DNA of 64,000 bases from Thiobacillus sp. UBA3361 (GTDB taxonomy: Bacteria > Pseudomonadota > Gammaproteobacteria > Burkholderiales > Thiobacillaceae). The position numbers were made by a program, and so were the translations under genes. Position 1 is the stretch's first letter. Each line of letters opens with the position of its first letter. The stretch covers positions 78,074 through 142,073 of the forward strand of contig DEQR01000064.1 in the NCBI GenBank assembly GCA_002360535.1. Direction: 5' to 3'. The notes under the pieces were generated by a model. That model was not told the origin of the DNA. It searched no databases and worked only from the letters and a program-made list of their open reading frames with translations. Below, one piece after another: positions 16,861 to 25,455 of this stretch.

Positions 16861-17322
16861 TCAAACTTCGTCGATCATGCGGTGCCTGGAGAATACCCCC
16901 AGGCTTTGTCCATCCGCCCCGTAGAGGCCCCCATGCCGGGTGGCGTCCTGCAGGATTTGCAGGGCGGCATGGTTGTGGCGCATCTGTTCCCGGATGAGCT
17001 TGCCGTTGACGGCGTTCAGGCGGCCCACCTCGCGGGCGCGGCTCTCCGCGTCGGACCACAGGCGCGTGATTCGGGCATCTCCCATGGCGGCGATCCGCTC
17101 GCCCAGCACATCCGCCGAGACGTCGCCGGCCAGGCCAAGGCCCTGGGCTAATCCCTGCCACAGCCGGGCGATCTCCGCCAGCACGGGCACCTTGCGGCCG
17201 ATGAGGTCCGGCAGGTCGTCGGCATTGCCCCGGGTCAAGAGGTGGGATTCCGTCTCCAACTCGGCGCGCAAGCCCTCCAGGCGATCGATCAGGGCCTGGA
17301 TGTACGGCTCAAGCTGGGTCAT
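16861..17322 (-). CDS. flgN: FlgN-family flagellar export chaperone
   Basis: 153-residue, mainly helical protein with the FlgN pattern of long amphipathic helices (LEGLRAELETESHLL) and a C-terminal segment ending in the QSLGVFSRHRMIDEV-type tail. Family role: it escorts the hook-associated proteins FlgK and FlgL to the export gate. It overlaps the flgM stop by 4 bp. The identification rests largely on position after flgM and helical character. Confidence 0.82.
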   Translation of the reverse strand: MTQLEPYIQALIDRLEGLRAELETESHLLTRGNADDLPDLIGRKVPVLAEIARLWQGLAQGLGLAGDVSADVLGERIAAMGDARITRLWSDAESRAREVGRLNAVNGKLIREQMRHNHAALQILQDATRHGGLYGADGQSLGVFSRHRMIDEV

Positions 17323-17633
17323 GGGGTCTTGCCGGCATGCTGGAGGTTCTCCATGGTGTCCTCCACCAGCCGTTCGGCGACCACTTCCTCATCCACCGCG
17401 AAGCTGCCGTCGGAAATGGACTGGCGCACGCTTTCCACCTTGGCCACGTCGGTGTCCGGCAGGGCGGCCAGGGAGGCCTCCAGGGACTGCATGATGGTGG
17501 CCTCGGAGGTCAATGCCACGTTGTCCGAGACACCCGAATGCTGCTGCTCCTCGGGACGGCCCTTCACCTTGCCGGCCTTGGCCTCCTGGGTGCGGGAGTT
17601 GGTGATGTTCTTGAGCCCGCTGTCAATCTTCAT
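17319..17633 (-). CDS. flgM: FlgM anti-sigma-28 factor
   Basis: 104-residue small protein with the FlgM layout. The N-terminus is flexible (MKIDSGLKNI). The C-terminal helical sigma-binding part contains VAKVESVRQSISDGSF, then VDEEVVAERLVEDTM. The family binds FliA (sigma-28) and is exported when the hook is complete. It lies between flgA and flgN on the minus strand, the standard order. Confidence 0.92.
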   Translation of the reverse strand: MKIDSGLKNITNSRTQEAKAGKVKGRPEEQQHSGVSDNVALTSEATIMQSLEASLAALPDTDVAKVESVRQSISDGSFAVDEEVVAERLVEDTMENLQHAGKTP

Positions 17634-17687
17634 GTTGGACTCCGCTCAAATATCAATGGTGGGCGCGGTGGGCATCGCCATCCATGG

Positions 17688-18392
17688 TCAGGGAACCCGA
17701 ACTACCCCATCGGCGTCCGCCACGCCCTGGATGATGCGCCCGGAAGGCATCTTAACTCTAACCGTGTCGCCCATGTAGGCCGCATTCTGTGCCGTGCCTT
17801 CCTGGGATATCTGGAAACCCCGTCCCCTGGCGACGATGCGTACCCGCTGGTTGGGCAGCACGGCGAAACGGCGCTTCAGGACATCCAGGCTGATGGCCTG
17901 GCCGGCGGCAATGGGCCGAGCGGCGGCGGTGCCGCGCAATTGGTCCGGGTGGCGGAAATAGGCCCCCGGCGGTTGCTCCAGCTTGATGCGCCGCAATTCC
18001 AGGTCTGCAGGCAGCAGACTCTGGCTTGCGTGCAGTGGCCGCTTGGCCACCAGCACCTCACCGCTCAGGACGATGCGATAACTCAGATACAGGGTCCACT
18101 GTCCGGGTTCCCGGCAGCGAATGCCCAGGCTGCCGCTGCCGTGGGGCTGGCTGCCGGTGGTCAGGAAGAAATCCGGTTCCGGGCAGTGGCGCAGGCGCAG
18201 ACGTGGGTCCAGGGTCCCCAAGGCGACCTGTGCCTCCATGCCTGGGTAGGCCTGGCCGGCCTGGTCGCGCAGAAAGTTGTCGGCCCCGTCGCGCAGCAGG
18301 TCCAGGGCCTGCGGGTGTTCCGCCCCCGCGGCTGACATGCCCATGCCCAGCAGGGCCACGCCGAGCAGCCCGCGGCGGAGCCGTTTGATCAT
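17688..18392 (-). CDS. flgA: Flagellar basal body P-ring formation chaperone FlgA
   Basis: 234-residue exported protein. A signal peptide (LLGVALLGMGMSAAGA) is followed by the FlgA/SAF region with RPIAAGQAISLDVLKRR and a C-terminal segment AQNAAYMGDTVRVKMPSG. The family assists assembly of FlgI into the P-ring. The ATG at 18392 is taken; an upstream in-frame TTG at 18404 is less likely. It is divergent from the diguanylate cyclase gene. Confidence 0.92.
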   Translation of the reverse strand: MIKRLRRGLLGVALLGMGMSAAGAEHPQALDLLRDGADNFLRDQAGQAYPGMEAQVALGTLDPRLRLRHCPEPDFFLTTGSQPHGSGSLGIRCREPGQWTLYLSYRIVLSGEVLVAKRPLHASQSLLPADLELRRIKLEQPPGAYFRHPDQLRGTAAARPIAAGQAISLDVLKRRFAVLPNQRVRIVARGRGFQISQEGTAQNAAYMGDTVRVKMPSGRIIQGVADADGVVRVP

Positions 18393-18449
18393 GCGTATTG
18401 GCAAGGCGGTAAAGTGGATACAATCATTTGGTAGAGGTTAACCCGATCC

Positions 18450-20024
18450 ATGAAACAACCCAACCAGCCCACCGACATCGCACGCGCGGCCATCAAACTG
18501 CTGGCCACGCGCAAGCTGGCGCCCACACCCGAGAACTATCGGCGGGCCTACGGCGAAGTTTCGGGGCTGCAAGCCCAAAGCCAGGTCTGGGCGCATGCCA
18601 TCCGCGAGCTGATCCGCGAGTGGGATGCCTATCAGGAGGGGCTGACCCAGGCGCGCAAGCGGGAAATGCTGGAGCGGGTGCTGCTGAATTTTGGCGCGGA
18701 CGCCGAGCAGTTGTTCGAGAGGGTCGCCAACCTGGCCAGATCCTGGGCCGAGAGCCCGCACACCAATCGCGGCGTCGGCGACAATGGGACACCGCTGCCT
18801 GTCGCCGCGGCAATCGGCATCGGCGGACCCGGGGCGGCCCACCCGCAAACCGATCCCTCCGCCTGGTCGCGTAGCCTGGGCTTGCTGGCCGACGGGCTGG
18901 AAAACCGCTGGGAGGACCTGGCGAAACGTTGCCGCGACCTGGCGGCGCACACCGATTGGCCGCAGGCAGAGTTCCATGCGGAGTGGGATTCGGTCTGGCG
19001 GGAGATCCTGCTGCGCGCCGAGGACGACCATGAACTGCTGCGCGGCATGCAGCGCCTGGTACGTCTGTTGTTCGAGAACATCGCCAGCCTGGTAGGGGAG
19101 GATGCCTGGCTAAGTGGCCAACTGGTCGCCATGCGCGCCCTGATGGCTGGCCAGCTCAACTCTCACACCCTGTTCGAGGCCGAGCGTGGCTTGAACGAGA
19201 TCGTGGCCATGCAGGGCAAGCTGAAGGACAACCTGCAGGATGCCAAGACCAAGCTCAAGTACCTGATCAGCACCTTCATCGACCGCCTGGGGGAGATATC
19301 CTCCAGCACCGGCAGCTATCAGGAACGGCTGGCCGCCTATTCCGAGCGCATCGCCCAGGCGGACGACCTCTCCCAGCTGGCCGACGTGGTGGACAACCTG
19401 ACCAGCGACATGGGCGATATCCAGACGGTGCTGCGCCAGAGCCACGAGGAACTGATCGAGGCACGCAGCCATGTGGTCCAGGCCGAACTGCGCATCTTCA
19501 CCCTGGAAAAGGAACTCGACCAAGTGTCCAACCTGATCCGGGAGGACCAGCTTACCGGCGCCCTCAACCGGCGCGGTCTGGAAGAGGCCTTCGTCCGGGA
19601 ACTGGCCCGCGCCGAGCGCATGCAGGCGCCCCTGAGCCTGGCGCTGCTGGACATCGACCATTTCAAGCGGCTGAACGACAGCCTGGGCCACCATGCGGGC
19701 GACCAGGCCCTGGTTCACCTGGCCAGGGTGATCCGCGACATGCTGCGTCCCACCGACTCCCTGTCCCGCTACGGTGGCGAGGAATTCCTGATCCTGCTGC
19801 CGAATACCGATCTGGACGAGGCGACCCAGGTCATGCGCCGTTTGCAGAGGGAATTGACCAAGGCCATCTTCCTGTACGACCACCAGAAGGTCTTGATTAC
19901 CTTCAGTGCGGGGGTGGTGCAGTGGCGCGGAAAGGAAACCCGCGAGCAGGTCATCGCCCGCGCCGATGCCGCGATGTACCGTGCCAAGGCCGCCGGCCGC
20001 AACCGCGTCGTACAGGAAACCTGA
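18450..20024 (+). CDS. GGDEF diguanylate cyclase embedded in the flagellar locus
   Basis: 524-residue soluble protein. A helical N-terminal part (about 1-370) is of unrecognised type, with a coiled-coil stretch near 310-370. A GGDEF domain follows (about 365-520). The active site is GGEEF near residue 442. The inhibitory I-site RPTD sits exactly five residues before it, so both catalysis and product feedback look intact. No membrane helix is seen. It makes the second messenger c-di-GMP, which usually lowers motility. It lies between flgA (divergent) and flgB, so a role in motility control is likely, though this is inference. Confidence 0.9.
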   Translation: MKQPNQPTDIARAAIKLLATRKLAPTPENYRRAYGEVSGLQAQSQVWAHAIRELIREWDAYQEGLTQARKREMLERVLLNFGADAEQLFERVANLARSWAESPHTNRGVGDNGTPLPVAAAIGIGGPGAAHPQTDPSAWSRSLGLLADGLENRWEDLAKRCRDLAAHTDWPQAEFHAEWDSVWREILLRAEDDHELLRGMQRLVRLLFENIASLVGEDAWLSGQLVAMRALMAGQLNSHTLFEAERGLNEIVAMQGKLKDNLQDAKTKLKYLISTFIDRLGEISSSTGSYQERLAAYSERIAQADDLSQLADVVDNLTSDMGDIQTVLRQSHEELIEARSHVVQAELRIFTLEKELDQVSNLIREDQLTGALNRRGLEEAFVRELARAERMQAPLSLALLDIDHFKRLNDSLGHHAGDQALVHLARVIRDMLRPTDSLSRYGGEEFLILLPNTDLDEATQVMRRLQRELTKAIFLYDHQKVLITFSAGVVQWRGKETREQVIARADAAMYRAKAAGRNRVVQET

Positions 20025-20177
20025 GTCCCCGCGCCGGGGGAGACCCCGGCAAGACTTGCCGCACTTGCCGTCTCTGTTACCTCGATTGCCGCCCCGGGTC
20101 CATGCCCGGTTTCTCGGGATGTCGCCAATAGACTGAATCCAAAACGCTTTTTCTCTCGCCGCCGATGACTCTCCGGG

Positions 20178-20193
20178 TGGCACGGGCTTTGCT
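20178..20193 (+). promoter_or_regulatory. Sigma-54 promoter of the flgB operon
   Basis: TGGCACG, four bases, TTGCT: a full match to the sigma-54 -24/-12 consensus, with GG at 20179-20180 and GC at 20191-20192. It lies about 24 bp before the flgB start. This implies control by RpoN plus an enhancer-binding activator, as in hierarchical flagellar systems. Confidence 0.9.
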
Positions 20194-20216
20194 GAATAGG
20201 GGCTAGAGGAATGCCC

Positions 20217-20627
20217 ATGCTCAGCCGACTCGACAACGATCTCGCCTTCGTACAAACCGCCCTGAAGCTGCGCGCCCAGCGCCAGGAGGTGCTGGCAGCC
20301 AATCTGGCGAACGCCGACACGCCCAATTTCAAGGCGCGGGACGTGGATTTCGCCGCCGCCCTGAAAGGGGCCGTGGGTGGCGGGGGTGGCGGCCTGGAGC
20401 TGGCGCGTACCTCGCCGCGCCACCTGGGTGGGGCGGGCGGTTCGACCGGACTGGCCGCCGAACTCAAGTATCGCGAGTCCGTTCAGCCCAGCCTGGACGG
20501 CAATACGGTGGACGCCGACGTGGAGCGCGCCCACTTCAGCGAAAACGCCCTGCACCTGCAATTCCTGCTCGACCGGGCACGCTCCACCTTCAGCACCGCC
20601 CGCATGGCCCTGGAGGGCGGCAACTGA
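20217..20627 (+). CDS. flgB: Flagellar basal-body rod protein FlgB
   Basis: 136-residue proximal rod subunit. The conserved N-terminal motif QRQEVLAANLANADTPNFKARDVDF is present, shown here by its core LAANLANADTPNFKA. ATG 20217 has AGAGGA at a proper 6-bp spacing; the ATG at 20211 sits directly on the SD and is rejected. First gene of the flgBCDEFGHIJKL operon, overlapping flgC by one base. Confidence 0.95.
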   Translation: MLSRLDNDLAFVQTALKLRAQRQEVLAANLANADTPNFKARDVDFAAALKGAVGGGGGGLELARTSPRHLGGAGGSTGLAAELKYRESVQPSLDGNTVDADVERAHFSENALHLQFLLDRARSTFSTARMALEGGN

Positions 20628-21040
20628 TGGCCCTCGGCAACGTCTTCCATATCGCCGCCTCGGCCCTGACCGCCCAGTCCATGCGGCTCAATGCCGTGGC
20701 CAGCAACCTGGCCAACGCCGACGCGGCGCACGCCTCCACCGGCGAGGCCTACCGCGCCAAGCACGTGCTGTTCCAGGCCACACCCGTCAGCGGCGCCGCC
20801 CCCTGGGCGCAAGGGGTGCGCATGACCCAGGTGGTGGAGGACCCGCGCCCGCCGCGCCTGGTCTATGACCCCAGGCATCCGCTGGCCGATGCCCAGGGCT
20901 ATGTGGCCTATTCCAACGTGGACGCGGTGGAGGAGATGGTCAACATGATCTCCGCCCAGCGCTCCTATCAGACCAACGCCGAGGTGATGGCCACCGCCAA
21001 GACGCTCCTGGAGCGCACCCTGGCCATCGCCCAGTCCTAA
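20627..21040 (+). CDS. flgC: Flagellar basal-body rod protein FlgC
   Basis: 137-residue rod protein with the N-terminal rod motif (SALTAQSMRLNAVASNLAN) and the C-terminal motif NVDAVEEMVNMISAQRSYQTN that forms the axial helices. The start overlaps the flgB stop. Length matches the family (about 134-140). Confidence 0.96.
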   Translation: MALGNVFHIAASALTAQSMRLNAVASNLANADAAHASTGEAYRAKHVLFQATPVSGAAPWAQGVRMTQVVEDPRPPRLVYDPRHPLADAQGYVAYSNVDAVEEMVNMISAQRSYQTNAEVMATAKTLLERTLAIAQS

Positions 21041-21050
21041 GGAGAGTTGA

Positions 21051-21722
21051 ATGGCCGTCTCTGCCGTCCAGACCGACACCTCATCCCTGCTCGCCAGTCT
21101 CTCCGCCAGCACCGGCGGCAGTGCCAGCAATGCCAAGGCGCTCAGCGACCGTTTCCTGACCCTGCTGGTCACCCAGCTGAAGAACCAGGATCCCATGAAC
21201 CCCATGGAGAACGCCGAACTGACTTCGCAGCTGGCACAGCTCTCGACGGTGGAGGAGATCGGCAAGCTGAACACCTCCATGACCGATTTCGTCACCCAGT
21301 TCAAGGCCGCCCAGAGCCTGCAGGCGGCCTCCCTGGTGGGGCGCCAGGTGCTCACCGAGGGCGATGGCATCCAGCTGAGCGACCAGGGCGGGGTGGGGGC
21401 GGTGGACCTGGCGGCGGCAGCGGAGCGGGTGAGCGTGAATATCTACGATGCCGACGGGCAATGGGTGCGCACCCTGGAGTTGGGCGCCCAGCCCGCCGGT
21501 CTGGCCCGCTTCGTCTGGGACGGCAAGGACCAATTCGGCAACGCCCTGGCAACCGGCGGCTATGTCTTCGGCGTGAGCGCCAGCGAGGCCGGCGAGGCCG
21601 TAGCCGGCACCGCCCACACCTTGGCCCGGGTTCTCAGCGTCACCCTGAATGCCGACGGCGCCGAGGTGGAGGTGAGCGGTGAGGGTACCCGCCAGCTTGC
21701 CCAGATTCGGCAGATTTATTGA
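21051..21722 (+). CDS. flgD: Flagellar hook assembly protein FlgD
   Basis: 223-residue hook cap. The N-terminal export and cap segment contains FLTLLVTQLKNQDPMNPMEN. The C-terminal FlgD Ig-like/tudor region contains the conserved FVWDGKDQFGNALATGGY. A strong SD (AAGGAG) lies before the ATG. Expected to be discarded after hook completion. Confidence 0.95.
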   Translation: MAVSAVQTDTSSLLASLSASTGGSASNAKALSDRFLTLLVTQLKNQDPMNPMENAELTSQLAQLSTVEEIGKLNTSMTDFVTQFKAAQSLQAASLVGRQVLTEGDGIQLSDQGGVGAVDLAAAAERVSVNIYDADGQWVRTLELGAQPAGLARFVWDGKDQFGNALATGGYVFGVSASEAGEAVAGTAHTLARVLSVTLNADGAEVEVSGEGTRQLAQIRQIY

Positions 21723-21800
21723 CGCGTATCAACAATGGCGGAAGGCGCTGCGCATTTCCGCCCGACACCACCGAGTACCGGTTGACGAGGAGTAAAGCAA

Positions 21801-23054
21801 ATGGGCTTTCAGCAAGGTTTGAGTGGCCTGAACGGCGCGGCCAGAAATCTGGACGTCATCGGCAACAACATCGCCAATGCCACCACGGTGGGCTTCAAGT
21901 CCTCCTCCACCCAGTTCGCCGACGTCTATGCCACCTCCCTGTACGGCGCCGGCGGGCTGCAAGTGGGGATCGGCACCAAGGTGTCCGATATCGCCCAGCA
22001 GTTCAACCAGGGCAACATCACCATCACCAACAACCCCCTGGATCTGGCGATCAGCGGAGAGGGTTTCTTCATGGTGAACCAGGGTGGGGCGACCGCCTAC
22101 ACGCGCAACGGCCAATATCACCTGGACAAACCCGACGCCAACGGCCTGAGCCATATCGTCAACAGCGAGGGCCGGCAGCTGATGGGCTACGGGGTGGATA
22201 CCAACGGCAACATCGTCGCGGCCAGTCCGGCCCCGCTGCAAATCACTTTCGCGGACATCTCCCCGCGGGAAACGGGCAATGTCTTTCTGGTGGCCAACCT
22301 GGATTCGACCCAGAGTCAGCCCGGTGTAGCCTTCGCGACCAACAACGCCGCCAGCTACAACGACTCCACCTCGATCACCGTGTACGACAGCCTGGGTAAC
22401 TCCCATGCCATGACCCTGTATTTCGTGAAGGCCGCGGCGCCCAATACCTGGAGCGTTTACGGCGACGTGGATGGCACCGGCATCGCCAACGTGGACCTGG
22501 GCGCGGGAGCGGGCACGCCGATCAGCGTGGCGTTCAACGCCAGCGGCACCCTGACCACGGCCATGCCCATCGCCGACGTGGACCTGACCATCATTTCCGG
22601 CGCCACGAACCCCCTGGATTTCAACCTGGATCTAACCGGCACCACCCAGTACGGCAGCGCCTTCGGGGTGAACTCCGTGTCCCAGGACGGCTTCGCCTCC
22701 GGCCGCCTGGCCGGCCTGACGGTGGGCGAGGACGGCACCGTGCAGGGCCGCTACACCAACAGCCAGTCCAAGGTGCTCGGCCAGGTGGCCATGGCCTATT
22801 TTGCCAATACCCAGGGCATGCAGGCCATCGGCAACAACCTGTGGGTGGACACCGCCGAGACCGGCCAGGCGGTGATCGGCGCGCCGGGCACGGGTGTGCT
22901 GGGGGCCATCCAGTCCGGCGCGGTGGAGGACTCCAACGTCGATCTGACCGCCGAGCTGGTGAACCTGATCGTCGCCCAGCGCATGTACCAGGCCAACGCT
23001 CAGACCATCCGCGCCCAGGACCAGATCCTGCAGACGCTGGTGAACCTGCGCTGA
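21801..23054 (+). CDS. flgE: Flagellar hook protein FlgE
   Basis: 417-residue hook subunit. The N-terminal axial motif is LNGAARNLDVIGNNIANATT. The FlaE-like middle domain starts around VYDSLGNSHAMTLYF, and the C-terminal axial motif is NVDLTAELVNLIVAQRMYQANA. Length is typical of enteric and beta FlgE. A 78-bp gap after flgD contains no convincing promoter, only a good SD (GAGGAG). Confidence 0.96.
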   Translation: MGFQQGLSGLNGAARNLDVIGNNIANATTVGFKSSSTQFADVYATSLYGAGGLQVGIGTKVSDIAQQFNQGNITITNNPLDLAISGEGFFMVNQGGATAYTRNGQYHLDKPDANGLSHIVNSEGRQLMGYGVDTNGNIVAASPAPLQITFADISPRETGNVFLVANLDSTQSQPGVAFATNNAASYNDSTSITVYDSLGNSHAMTLYFVKAAAPNTWSVYGDVDGTGIANVDLGAGAGTPISVAFNASGTLTTAMPIADVDLTIISGATNPLDFNLDLTGTTQYGSAFGVNSVSQDGFASGRLAGLTVGEDGTVQGRYTNSQSKVLGQVAMAYFANTQGMQAIGNNLWVDTAETGQAVIGAPGTGVLGAIQSGAVEDSNVDLTAELVNLIVAQRMYQANAQTIRAQDQILQTLVNLR

Positions 23055-23077
23055 TGACTGATCGCTGAGAGCTGACC

Positions 23078-23821
23078 ATGGACCGCGCCATCTACATCGC
23101 CATGACCGGTGCAAGGGAAATCACACGCCAGCAGGCGGCCGTGGCGCACAACCTGGCCAACGTCTCCACACACGGCTTCAAGCAGGAGCTCAATGTCTTC
23201 CGCGCCCTGCCGGTGGTGGGGGAGGGGGCGAAGACCCGCGCCTATGTGCTGGAAACCACCCCGCGCACGGATTTCGCCAGCGGCGGCATCCAGCACACCG
23301 AGCGGGCGCTGGACGTGGCAGTGCGCGGGCCGGGCTGGATCGCCGTGCAGGACGTCGCCGGCAACGAGGCCTACACGCGCATGGGCCACTTGCAGATCAG
23401 CGTCAACGGCATCCTGCAAACCACCAACGGCCTCAACGTGATGGGCGACGCCGGCCCCCTGGCGGTCCCGCCGGACCAGGACATCCTGATCGCCAAGGAC
23501 GGCACCGTCTCGACCGTGCCGGTGGGTCAGAACCTGAACGCAGTGGCCATTGCCGGACGCATCAAGCTGGTCAACCCGCCGGAGGCCGACCTGGAGCGCA
23601 GCGGCGACGGCCTGTTCCGGCTCCGGAGCGGCCAGCCGGCACCGGCCGACGCCAATGTCACCCTGATCTCCGGCGCCCTGGAGGCCAGCAACGTCAACCC
23701 CGCCGAGGCTCTGGTCAGCATGATCAGCCTGGCCCGTCAGTTCGAGACCCAGATGCGCGTGCTGCGCGCCGCCGAGGACATGGACCAGGCGGGCGACCGG
23801 GTGCTCTCCGCGAGGGCGTGA
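23078..23821 (+). CDS. flgF: Flagellar basal-body rod protein FlgF
   Basis: 247-residue proximal rod protein. The N-terminus starts MDRAIYIAMTGAREITRQQA with the QAAVAHNLANVSTHGFK rod motif. The C-terminal NVNPAEALVSMISLARQFETQM axial motif is present in order. The SD is weak. A repeat-rich gap separates it from flgG. Confidence 0.95.
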   Translation: MDRAIYIAMTGAREITRQQAAVAHNLANVSTHGFKQELNVFRALPVVGEGAKTRAYVLETTPRTDFASGGIQHTERALDVAVRGPGWIAVQDVAGNEAYTRMGHLQISVNGILQTTNGLNVMGDAGPLAVPPDQDILIAKDGTVSTVPVGQNLNAVAIAGRIKLVNPPEADLERSGDGLFRLRSGQPAPADANVTLISGALEASNVNPAEALVSMISLARQFETQMRVLRAAEDMDQAGDRVLSARA

Positions 23822-23836
23822 TGAACCATCTCAAGG

Positions 23837-23935
23837 CAGGGGCAAGGGACAAGGAACAAGGGGCAAGGAAAACCTGTGGGTTGCCTCTCCTTGCCCCTTG
23901 CAGGCGCGCAGCGCCGACCTTGCCCCTTGCCCCTG
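23837..23935. repeat. Nested inverted repeats between flgF and flgG
   Basis: Outer arms caggggcaagg (23837-23847) and ccttgcccctg (23925-23935) are perfect complements. Inner arms caaggggcaagg (23857-23868) and ccttgccccttg (23889-23900) are also perfect complements. A further ccttgccccttg copy is at 23918-23929. The RNA should fold into a long stem inside the operon message. The unit looks like a dispersed repeat expanded in place. Confidence 0.8.
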
Positions 23936-23952
23936 CTTCCAAAGGAAACTAA

Positions 23953-24738
23953 ATGCTTCGTTCCCTGCACATCTCCCGCACCGGCCTGGATGCCCAGCAG
24001 ACCCAGCTGGACGTGATCTCCAACAACCTGTCCAACGTCAGCACCACCGGCTTCAAGAAGGCCCGCGCGGTGTTCGAGGACCTGCTGTACCAGATCATCC
24101 GCCAGCCCGGCGCCCAGTCCTCCCAACAGACCCAGCTGCCCAGCGGCTACCAGCTGGGCGTGGGCGTGCGGACGGTGGCCACCGAGCGCATCCACGTGCA
24201 GGGCAGCCTGCAATCCACCGGCAACACCCTGGACGTGGCCATCAACGGCCGCGGCTTCTTCCAGATCACCCTGCCCGACGGCACTACCGCCTACACCCGG
24301 GACGGCTCGTTCCAGGTGGACAACCAGGGCACCCTGGTCACCGCCAGCGGCTATGCGGTACAGCCCAACATCACCATCCCCGAGGACGCCCTGGTGGTGT
24401 CCATCGCACGGGACGGCACTGTTTCCATCACCCGGCCGGGTAATCCTCCCGTTGTACAAGTTGCCGGGGAGATTCAGCTGGCTACTTTCATCAATCCCGC
24501 CGGCTTGCAAAGCCAGGGTGAGAACCTATACATCGAGACCGCTGCCTCCGGGACCCCGCAGCCGAACACGCCAGGCACCAACGGCCTGGGGGTGCTCAAC
24601 CAGAGCTTCATCGAGACCTCCAACGTCAACGTGGCCGAGGAACTGGTGAACATGATCATCGCCCAGCGCGCCTTCGAGCTGAATTCGCGCGCCATCACCA
24701 CCTCCGACCAGATGCTGCAGCGGCTGACGCAGATCTGA
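23953..24738 (+). CDS. flgG: Flagellar basal-body distal rod protein FlgG
   Basis: 261-residue distal rod protein. The N-terminal motif LDAQQTQLDVISNNLSNVST, a middle section (NGRGFFQITLPDGTTAYTRDG) and the C-terminal NVNVAEELVNMIIAQRAFELN are all canonical. Length equals the usual 260-262. The SD AAAGGA is well spaced. Confidence 0.97.
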   Translation: MLRSLHISRTGLDAQQTQLDVISNNLSNVSTTGFKKARAVFEDLLYQIIRQPGAQSSQQTQLPSGYQLGVGVRTVATERIHVQGSLQSTGNTLDVAINGRGFFQITLPDGTTAYTRDGSFQVDNQGTLVTASGYAVQPNITIPEDALVVSIARDGTVSITRPGNPPVVQVAGEIQLATFINPAGLQSQGENLYIETAASGTPQPNTPGTNGLGVLNQSFIETSNVNVAEELVNMIIAQRAFELNSRAITTSDQMLQRLTQI

Positions 24739-24761
24739 ACGTGAGGGGCAAGGAGACAAGA

Positions 24762-25439
24762 ATGTCGAAGACCATCATTGCGCAACTGCTGTTGATCGGC
24801 TCTCTGGCCGGCTGCTCGGTGGCCCCGTCCACCGACATCAAGCAGCCCCTCACCGCCAAGCCCAAGCCCCCGGTTTCGGCAACGGAAAACAACGGTGCCA
24901 TCTTCCAGCCCAACAAAGCGGTGCGCCTGTTCGAGGACCGCCGCGCGCGCCAAGTGGGCGACACCCTGACAGTGAACCTGGTGGAAAACACCTCCGCGAC
25001 ACGCAAGTCGGAGACCACCGAGACCCGCGAAGCCAGCGCCGACATCAACGTGCCGACGCCGACAGTGCTGGGCCGCACCCCGCCGGGCATCCTGGCGGGC
25101 GACACCACCTGGAACCCCGAGTCCGACAGCACCCAGACCTACAAGGACAACGAGACCAACAGCAACACCTTCAAGGGCTCCATCACGGTGACGGTGACCG
25201 AGGTGCTGGACAACGGCAACCTAGTGGTGGCCGGCGAAAAGCGCATCGCCATCAACAACGACTCCGAGTATCTGCGCCTGGCCGGGGTGGTGAATCCGGC
25301 CTACATCACCTCCGCCAACACGGTGAACTCGACCCAGCTCGCCGACGTGCAACTGGAATCCAAGAACAGCCAGGGCATCGACAAGTCCCAGCTCAGCAGC
25401 ATGCTGGCCCGCTTCTTCCTGATCCTGATGCCGTTCTGA
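24762..25439 (+). CDS. flgH: Flagellar L-ring lipoprotein FlgH
   Basis: 225-residue outer-membrane ring protein. The lipoprotein signal has lipobox LAGC near residue 20. The family core RARQVGDTLTVNLVENTSATRKS and the C-terminal pattern ending in MLARFFLILMPF are present. ATG 24762 has an AGGAGA SD; the upstream in-frame start at 24741 is rejected. Confidence 0.96.
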   Translation: MSKTIIAQLLLIGSLAGCSVAPSTDIKQPLTAKPKPPVSATENNGAIFQPNKAVRLFEDRRARQVGDTLTVNLVENTSATRKSETTETREASADINVPTPTVLGRTPPGILAGDTTWNPESDSTQTYKDNETNSNTFKGSITVTVTEVLDNGNLVVAGEKRIAINNDSEYLRLAGVVNPAYITSANTVNSTQLADVQLESKNSQGIDKSQLSSMLARFFLILMPF

Positions 25440-25455
25440 GGACCGAGGAGCAGAC

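Noticed and set aside
18399..18425. Sigma-70 promoter TTGGCA / TACAAT before the diguanylate cyclase
   Set aside because: Spacing is only 15 bp, so it was not listed as a feature.
23837..23935. CRISPR-like or mobile element explanation for the flgF-flgG repeats
   Set aside because: Repeats are inverted, short and without regular spacers; no cas, transposase or integrase gene is seen anywhere in the window.
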